In this document: piece by piece, positions 7,154 to 11,125 of the stretch | How the letters are laid out: each line of letters begins with the position of its first letter | Position numbering within the stretch: the first letter of the stretch is position 1 | NCBI GenBank assembly: GCA_913031405.1 | Contig: CAJWCX010000018.1 | Span: 1-11,125 of the forward strand | Reading direction: 5' to 3' | Length of the DNA: 11,125 bases | DNA from: an uncultured Flavobacteriales bacterium | GTDB lineage: Bacteria; Bacteroidota; Bacteroidia; Flavobacteriales_D; Crocinitomicaceae | Program-made: the position numbers and the translations under genes | The notes under the pieces: model-generated | What the model saw: only the letters and a program-made list of their open reading frames with translations | What the model was told of the DNA's origin: nothing | Database searches by the model: none

Positions 7154-8221
7154 TTAATCGTCAAATGAAACAATTACCTTTTCTGTTTTTGGATGTGCCT
7201 GGCATGTTAAGATATAACCCTCATCTACCTCTTCTTGTTCAAGTGCATAATTTATATCCATACTTACCTTCCCTTCTAGTACCTTTGCTTTACACGTGCA
7301 ACAAACACCACCTTTACAAGCGTAAGGAAGTTCTACGCCTATTTTTTGGGCAGCATCCAAAATGTTATCGGCATTTGAGTTTAAGGGAAATTCGTATTCG
7401 TCACCATCAAGAATCAATTCAACAGTACTGTCAAAGGATTCTTCTTTGGATTTCTTTGTTTCTTTTTTCTTCTTTAAAGTGGTACCAAATAACTCGAGAT
7501 GAATATTTTGAATCGGAATATTGTGCTCGAGCATTACTTCTCGAACAGCCAAGGTCATTTCTTCAGGCCCACAAATAAAAACCTCATCGATATCGATTGA
7601 ATTGAATAATGTAATAAAAAGTTTTTCACATTTATCTCGATCAATTCGACCTTTCTGTAATGGGTTCCCGAGATTTTCTTTCGAAAAAATATGCACCACC
7701 GAGAATTGATTCAGGTGTTGATTTTTTAAGGCTTCGATTTCTTCTCTAAAGATAACTGATTTAAAACCTTTATTTCCATAAATCATGGTCACGTGACTGA
7801 GAGGCTCATGTTTTAGAATACTTTTTGCAATAGATATTATAGGTGTGATTCCACTACCCGCGGCAAACAATACGTAGTTTTTTGAATTGGAGGCATCAGG
7901 CACATGTCTGAAGTTACCTGTAGGGCACAAACTTTCTATTGAATCTCCTGGATTTAAAAACTGATTGGCGTAAGTTGAAAATAGTCCGTTTTCAACTTGT
8001 TTAATGGCTACCTTAATGATTCCTGAAGAGGGCTCAGAGCATAGAGAATATGATCTTCGAACCTCTTGGTCTTTTATTCTTGTTTTCAAGGTCAAGTATT
8101 GACCCGAGACGAAGTCAAAGCTTTTTCTATATTGGCCGGGTATGGAAAAGGATAATGATACGCAGTCATCAGTTTCCTTAACGACCTCCTTAATTGTCAA
8201 CTTATAAAATTCCGAACCCAT
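7154..8221 (-). CDS. paaE: PaaE, reductase of the phenylacetyl-CoA epoxidase
   Basis: 355 residues from the ATG at 8221; E. coli PaaE is about the same length. It passes electrons from NAD(P)H through FAD and a [2Fe-2S] cluster to the diiron site of PaaA. Residues 5-105 form the FAD barrel (RRSYS at 55-59). Residues 115-245 form the NAD(P) domain (AGSGITP at 121-127, CGPEEM at 217-222). A Lys-rich linker at 250-262 leads to the ferredoxin domain with Cys302, Cys307, Cys310 and Cys340 (CKGGVCCTC...C). An in-frame TTG start at 8254 would add 11 residues. I reject it because it lies upstream of the likely -7 box, and MGSEFYKLTIKEV aligns with how E. coli PaaE begins. It is the first gene of the minus-strand arm, divergent from paaABCD. 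Confidence 0.92.
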   Translation of the reverse strand: MGSEFYKLTIKEVVKETDDCVSLSFSIPGQYRKSFDFVSGQYLTLKTRIKDQEVRRSYSLCSEPSSGIIKVAIKQVENGLFSTYANQFLNPGDSIESLCPTGNFRHVPDASNSKNYVLFAAGSGITPIISIAKSILKHEPLSHVTMIYGNKGFKSVIFREEIEALKNQHLNQFSVVHIFSKENLGNPLQKGRIDRDKCEKLFITLFNSIDIDEVFICGPEEMTLAVREVMLEHNIPIQNIHLELFGTTLKKKKETKKSKEESFDSTVELILDGDEYEFPLNSNADNILDAAQKIGVELPYACKGGVCCTCKAKVLEGKVSMDINYALEQEEVDEGYILTCQAHPKTEKVIVSFDD

Positions 8222-8241
8222 AAATTCTTCTGATACTTCAT

Positions 8242-8271
8242 CAAATTTAATCAATCTGCGCTTCTAGACAA
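8242..8271 (-). promoter_or_regulatory. Promoter for the paaE-paaE2-SDR arm
   Basis: On the minus strand TAAATTTG (8242-8249) is a full match to the Bacteroidetes -7 consensus TAnnTTTG. TTG at 8269-8271 sits 19 bases upstream as the -33 element. Transcription would begin near 8235-8238, giving a leader of roughly 15 bases to the ATG at 8221. Full match, right spacing and right position relative to a divergent operon make this a good prediction. Confidence 0.6.
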
Positions 8272-8301
8272 GAGCTTCAAAACAATGTTGGCTGAAATAT
8301 G

Positions 8302-8332
8302 TTTTAAAAGGAATAGTTTATCCCTATATTTG
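8302..8332 (+). promoter_or_regulatory. Promoter for paaABCD
   Basis: TATATTTG (8325-8332) matches the -7 consensus TAnnTTTG in full. TTTT at 8302-8305, one base off TTTG, lies 19 bases upstream at the -33 place. The start of transcription should be near 8336-8339, leaving only about a dozen bases before the paaA ATG. The spacer holds an imperfect inverted repeat (8310-8324). Confidence 0.55.
8310..8324. promoter_or_regulatory. Imperfect inverted repeat inside the paaA promoter spacer (possible operator)
   Basis: GGAATA-GTT-TATCCC pairs five of six positions across a 3-base centre. It lies between the -33 and -7 boxes of the paaABCD promoter, where a bound repressor would block polymerase. 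Phenylacetate operons are commonly controlled by a repressor (GntR-type PaaX or TetR-type PaaR), but no regulator gene lies in this window. The repeat is short and could be chance. Confidence 0.2.
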
Positions 8333-8349
8333 TAAGTAAAGCAGGATTC

Positions 8350-9294
8350 ATGGAAAAGGTTGATAATAAAGATTTAGAGAAGAAATTCCAAGAAAAAATA
8401 GATCAAGACATCAAGATTGAACCGAACGATTGGATGCCAGATAATTATCGCGATACGCTAATCAGGCAAATCTCTCAGCATGCTCACTCGGAAGTTGTTG
8501 GGATGCTTCCTGAAGGAAATTGGATCACCCGGGCACCCAACTTGAGAAGAAAAGCTGTTTTGTTAGCAAAAGTGCAGGATGAGGCAGGTCATGGCCTGTA
8601 TTTATATAGCGCAGTAGAAACATTGGGGGCAGATCGAGAGGATACCATTGACGATTTGCATTCTGGAAAAGCCAAATACTCCTCTATATTTAATTACCCT
8701 ACTTTAACTTGGGCAGACATGGGAGCTATTGGCTGGCTAGTTGATGGTGCAGCCATTATGAATCAAGTTCCATTATGCAGGTGTTCCTATGGCCCCTATG
8801 CACGTGCTATGGTCCGTGTTTGTAAGGAAGAATCTTTTCATCAACGTCAGGGATTTGAAGTAATGACTAAACTAGCGGCAGGTACTCCTGAACAAAAAGA
8901 AATGGCTCAAGATGCATTAAATCGATTTTGGTGGCCTGCGCTTATGATGTTTGGTCCTAATGATGCAGACTCTAAACATACTGAGCAATCCATGAAATGG
9001 AAAATAAAGCGTCATACCAACGATGAACTTCGTCAGCAATTTGTTAATGTGACCGTGCCTCAAGCTGAAATGATTGGTTTAACTGTACCCGATAAAGATA
9101 TTAAATGGAATGACTCCAAAAATGGTTATGATTTTGGTGCCATCAATTGGGATGAGTTTTGGCAGGTGGTTGGTGGAAATGGGCCATGCAATCAAGAACG
9201 AGTTGAGGCAAGAAGAAAAGCAAAAGAAAATGGCAGCTGGGTGGTGGAGGCGGCAGCAGCTTTTGCAAATAAACGGATGAAGAAAACGGCATAG
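8350..9294 (+). CDS. paaA: PaaA, catalytic diiron subunit of phenylacetyl-CoA epoxidase
   Basis: 314 residues, normal for PaaA (E. coli about 309). It is a ferritin-like four-helix bundle. Candidate diiron ligands, read by motif, are Glu48 (HSEVVG), Glu78 and His81 (DEAGH), Asp132, Glu161 and His164 (EESFH). Family features include LPEGNWITRAPNLRRK (53-68) and a Cys-rich NQVPLCRCSYGPYARAM stretch near 138-154. With PaaB and PaaC it forms the oxygenase that adds one O2 atom across the ring of phenylacetyl-CoA to give the 1,2-epoxide. Electrons come from PaaE. It is the first gene of the plus-strand operon, close behind a promoter match; PaaB starts two bases after its stop. Confidence 0.97.
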   Translation: MEKVDNKDLEKKFQEKIDQDIKIEPNDWMPDNYRDTLIRQISQHAHSEVVGMLPEGNWITRAPNLRRKAVLLAKVQDEAGHGLYLYSAVETLGADREDTIDDLHSGKAKYSSIFNYPTLTWADMGAIGWLVDGAAIMNQVPLCRCSYGPYARAMVRVCKEESFHQRQGFEVMTKLAAGTPEQKEMAQDALNRFWWPALMMFGPNDADSKHTEQSMKWKIKRHTNDELRQQFVNVTVPQAEMIGLTVPDKDIKWNDSKNGYDFGAINWDEFWQVVGGNGPCNQERVEARRKAKENGSWVVEAAAAFANKRMKKTA

Positions 9295-9296
9295 AT

Positions 9297-9590
9297 ATGA
9301 CAATAGAAAAGAAAAATTGGCCGTTATGGGAAGTTTTTATTAGAGGTAAGCAAGGTCTCAACCATAAACATGTGGGTAGTTTGCGTGCTTCCGATTCAGT
9401 TATGGCGATCAAAAATGCAAGAGATGTATACACACGCAGAGCTGAAGGAATTTCTATATGGGTGGTTCCTTCAAATATGATTTCTGCGTCTGATCCATGC
9501 GATGAAGAATCACTTTTTGAACCCTCACAGTCTAAGGTATACCGACACCCTACTTTTTATGATGTGCCTGACGGAATTTCACACATGTAA
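9297..9590 (+). CDS. paaB: PaaB, small subunit of phenylacetyl-CoA epoxidase
   Basis: 97 residues, the usual small PaaB size. The family pattern is clear throughout: WPLWEVFIRGKQGLNHKHVG (8-27), ARDVYTRR (41-48), SIWVVPS (53-59), and KVYRHPTFYDVP near the C-terminus. PaaB has no cofactor; in the E. coli enzyme it bridges PaaA-PaaC units into the larger complex. Spacing is two bases on each side (paaA stop to paaB ATG, and paaB stop to paaC ATG), so translation is tightly linked to its partners. Confidence 0.96.
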   Translation: MTIEKKNWPLWEVFIRGKQGLNHKHVGSLRASDSVMAIKNARDVYTRRAEGISIWVVPSNMISASDPCDEESLFEPSQSKVYRHPTFYDVPDGISHM

Positions 9591-9592
9591 TT

Positions 9593-10351
9593 ATGACAAC
9601 CAAAGAAGCACTATATAAGTATGTTTTGAGATTAGGAGACGATAGCTTGATTCTAGGACAACGTCTTTCTGAACTGTGTGGGCACGGACCTATTCTGGAG
9701 GAGGACATAGCGACCACAAATATTTCTTTAGACTTGATTGGACAAGCCACTTTATTTTTAGAGTACGCAGGTTCACTTTCTAATGAGTTCAAAACCAATG
9801 ATGAGTTGGCTTTCTTAAGACTTGAAAAAGATTACTTAAATGTGTTGTTGGTCGAACAACCGAATGGGCATTTTGGTGATACAATCATGCGACAATTTTT
9901 ATTTGATGCTTTTCGATTACCTTTATTAACAAAACTTCAGGATTCAAAAGACAATACGTTATCGTCTATTGCGGAGAAGGCTTTAAAAGAGACTAAATAT
10001 CACCTGAGACATTCTTCAGAATGGGTGGTTCGTCTTGGGGATGGAACAGAAGAATCTCATCATAAGATTCAAGAATCATTGAATACTTTGTACCGTTATT
10101 CACATGAGTTGTTTTTTGTAGACGAAGCAGACGTTTTATTGCAGCAAGAGGCTATTATTCCTGAGCTTGATGATATTAAATCACAATGGAGCCAGACCAT
10201 TAAAGATGTATTAGAAATGGCCACTCTTTCCTTACCTACGAACAATTGGAAGTTTGAAGGAGGTAGAATGGGAAGACATTCAGAACACATGGGGTATTTA
10301 TTGGCGGAAATGCAATACATGCAGAGAACTTATCCCAATATGGAATGGTAA
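9593..10351 (+). CDS. paaC: PaaC, structural subunit of phenylacetyl-CoA epoxidase
   Basis: 252 residues, close to E. coli PaaC (about 248). It has the ferritin-like fold of PaaA but is the non-catalytic partner that forms a heterodimer with it. Family marks are LRLGDDSLILGQRLSELCGH (12-31), the LDLIGQA element at 46-52, and KETKYHLRHSSEWVVRLGDG (132-151) followed by Thr-Glu-Glu-Ser-His. The C-terminal GGRMGRHSEHMGYLLAEMQ matches the PaaC end. Its last seven bases (ATGGTAA) contain the paaD start codon, so PaaC and PaaD are translationally coupled. Confidence 0.96.
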   Translation: MTTKEALYKYVLRLGDDSLILGQRLSELCGHGPILEEDIATTNISLDLIGQATLFLEYAGSLSNEFKTNDELAFLRLEKDYLNVLLVEQPNGHFGDTIMRQFLFDAFRLPLLTKLQDSKDNTLSSIAEKALKETKYHLRHSSEWVVRLGDGTEESHHKIQESLNTLYRYSHELFFVDEADVLLQQEAIIPELDDIKSQWSQTIKDVLEMATLSLPTNNWKFEGGRMGRHSEHMGYLLAEMQYMQRTYPNMEW

Positions 10352-10833
10352 TTTCTGAAGGTGAAATATGGGAATTGTTAGAGGGTGTTTTTGACCCAGA
10401 AGTCCCAGTTTTATCTGTTGTAGACCTTGGGATTATACGATCTGTTTCGATTGAAAAACAATCGGTTTATATTACCATTACACCAACTTATATAGGATGT
10501 CCAGCTATGCAGACTATAGAGAAGGATATTGAGTCAAGGTTCGCGGACTCAAAAATCAACAATTATAAGATAACAACTTCAATTTCTCCGGCTTGGACTA
10601 CCGACTGGATGTCAAAAAAAGGACGTGAAAAATTAAAGGCCTACGGAATAGCGCCCCCACAAAATGAACCGGATAAGTCCAGTCTTTTTGCCCACCCTGT
10701 AATTGTACCTTGTCCGTTATGCGATTCTGATGATACGAAAATGATTAGTCAATTTGGAAGTACTGCATGCAAAGGGCATTACCAGTGTAATAAATGCAAA
10801 GAGCCTTTTGACTATTTTAAGTGCTTTAGGTAG
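10345..10833 (+). CDS. paaD: PaaD, Fe-S/diiron maturation factor of phenylacetyl-CoA epoxidase
   Basis: 162 residues, normal for PaaD. Residues 1-100 are a MIP18/DUF59 domain: DPEVPVLSVVDLGII (17-31), TPTYIGCPAMQTIE (47-59, with Cys52) and SPAWTTDWM (81-89). Residues 120-162 form a PaaD-specific zinc-ribbon-like tail with Cys123, Cys126, Cys142, Cys148, Cys151 and Cys160, ending EPFDYFKC. DUF59 proteins take part in cytosolic Fe-S cluster assembly. PaaD is needed for an active epoxidase in vivo but is not part of the purified oxygenase, so a role in cofactor insertion is the usual inference. Its last eight bases overlap, in the opposite direction, the end of the DUF5916 gene. Confidence 0.95.
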   Translation: MVISEGEIWELLEGVFDPEVPVLSVVDLGIIRSVSIEKQSVYITITPTYIGCPAMQTIEKDIESRFADSKINNYKITTSISPAWTTDWMSKKGREKLKAYGIAPPQNEPDKSSLFAHPVIVPCPLCDSDDTKMISQFGSTACKGHYQCNKCKEPFDYFKCFR

Positions 10834-11125
10834 CCTTTCTTTTAAAGGATAAGGTGTCTAGCCAATAAATTAACTTTAATGAGAAACTATTTGTAGGACC
10901 ATTATTAAGGGTATTTCCGAGGGTATTCCAATATGGATCGTTTACAAATGAATCCTCTGTAAAGATTGAGTTTTTCCAAACCAAATTAAGTTCACTTCCT
11001 GGAAGGAATACCCATCTGAAAAACAGGTCTATCGTAAAGGCATTATAATTGTTATCAAACGCAGAAACACCATCGGCATCAAGTCCCGTGTAATCATCAA
11101 GTCTATTCAGCCTGCCGTTACTTAG
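10826..11125 (-). CDS. C-terminal end of a DUF5916-type outer-membrane protein (partial)
   Basis: A minus-strand frame enters from the right edge and runs 99 codons to a TAA at 10826-10828. The end pattern is WVFLPGSELNLVWKNSIF, a short acidic/polar stretch, then NSFSLKLIYWLDTLSFKRK. That is the closing part of DUF5916 proteins (aromatic strands, PGSELxLVWKN, NSFSLKxxYxLD). Full-length members usually carry an N-terminal carbohydrate-binding CBM9-like domain and a long C-terminal region that looks like a beta-barrel. They are found across Bacteroidetes, and their function is not established. The N-terminal part is outside the window. The gene is convergent with paaD and overlaps it by eight bases, leaving no intergenic terminator. 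Confidence 0.78.
   Translation of the reverse strand, partial: LSNGRLNRLDDYTGLDADGVSAFDNNYNAFTIDLFFRWVFLPGSELNLVWKNSIFTEDSFVNDPYWNTLGNTLNNGPTNSFSLKLIYWLDTLSFKRKAT

Noticed and set aside
7165..7578. 137-codon plus-strand open frame opposite paaE
   Set aside because: It lies wholly antisense to the ferredoxin end and NAD-domain of paaE, its translation resembles no family, and the opposite strand has clear functional motifs. It is a shadow frame.
9143..9433. 96-codon minus-strand frame opposite paaA/paaB with a run of prolines
   Set aside because: The Pro-rich stretch is the complement of GGTGGTGGAGGCGG coding in paaA. It spans two well-identified genes on the other strand, so it is a shadow.
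10834..10848. CCTTT-CTTTT-AAAGG stem after paaD as a terminator
   Set aside because: The stem is only five weak pairs, no T run follows, and it lies within the last codons of the DUF5916 gene.
1..11125. Mobile element, CRISPR array, tRNA/rRNA or defence island
   Set aside because: I saw no transposase, integrase, terminal inverted repeats, spaced repeats or folded tRNA-like segment, and every gene has a housekeeping, secretion or catabolic assignment.

Overview
The window looks like a chromosomal piece of a Bacteroidetes (Bacteroidota) genome, most likely a free-living flavobacterium-like organism. Three things point there. It has type IX secretion (T9SS) components that occur only in this phylum (the PorU tail, PorV and a PorP/SprF protein). 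It has a DUF5916 outer-membrane type protein. Its promoter-like sequences follow the phylum's unusual -7 TAnnTTTG / -33 TTG consensus. The DNA is AT-rich. There is no tRNA, rRNA, CRISPR array, insertion sequence or phage gene, and no gene-free stretch over 300 bases; the longest gap is the roughly 130-base divergent promoter region at 8222-8349.

Layout. (1) Bases 2-2126, plus strand: the last 33 codons of a PorU-like T9SS sortase, then porV, greA (transcript cleavage factor) and a HIT-family nucleotide-binding protein whose start codon overlaps the greA stop. (2) Bases 2128-5357, minus strand: a PorP/SprF-family outer-membrane protein followed, with a 19-base overlap, by a 750-residue TPR / PD40-propeller / OmpA-like protein related to PorE that carries an extra Ig-like C-terminal domain. 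(3) Bases 5407-8221, minus strand: two tandem PaaE-type flavin/[2Fe-2S] reductases and a short-chain dehydrogenase (SDR), very tightly packed. (4) Bases 8350-10833, plus strand: paaABCD, encoding the phenylacetyl-CoA epoxidase oxygenase and its Fe-S maturation factor. (5) Bases 10826-11125, minus strand: the last 99 codons of a DUF5916 protein, overlapping the end of paaD tail to tail.

How the genes work together. PaaA (diiron catalytic subunit), PaaB, PaaC, PaaD and a PaaE reductase make up the multicomponent monooxygenase that epoxidises phenylacetyl-CoA, the entry step of aerobic phenylacetate degradation. Here the reductase arm (paaE, a second paaE-like gene, the SDR) is transcribed away from the oxygenase arm (paaABCD). 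The shared intergenic region holds a good promoter match on each strand. The downstream CoA-intermediate genes (paaZ, paaF, paaG, paaH, paaJ) and the CoA ligase paaK are not in the window. The T9SS genes at the left and the PorP/PorE-like pair belong to protein secretion and surface attachment. The pair lies directly downstream of the paa reductase arm on the same strand, only 49 bases away, which may be chance or read-through.

I see no clearly new system. The points most worth a second look are the tandem PaaE paralogues, the mirrored divergent promoters, the altered OmpA-like domain with its Ig-like tail, and the hairpin directly before the porP/sprF start codon.
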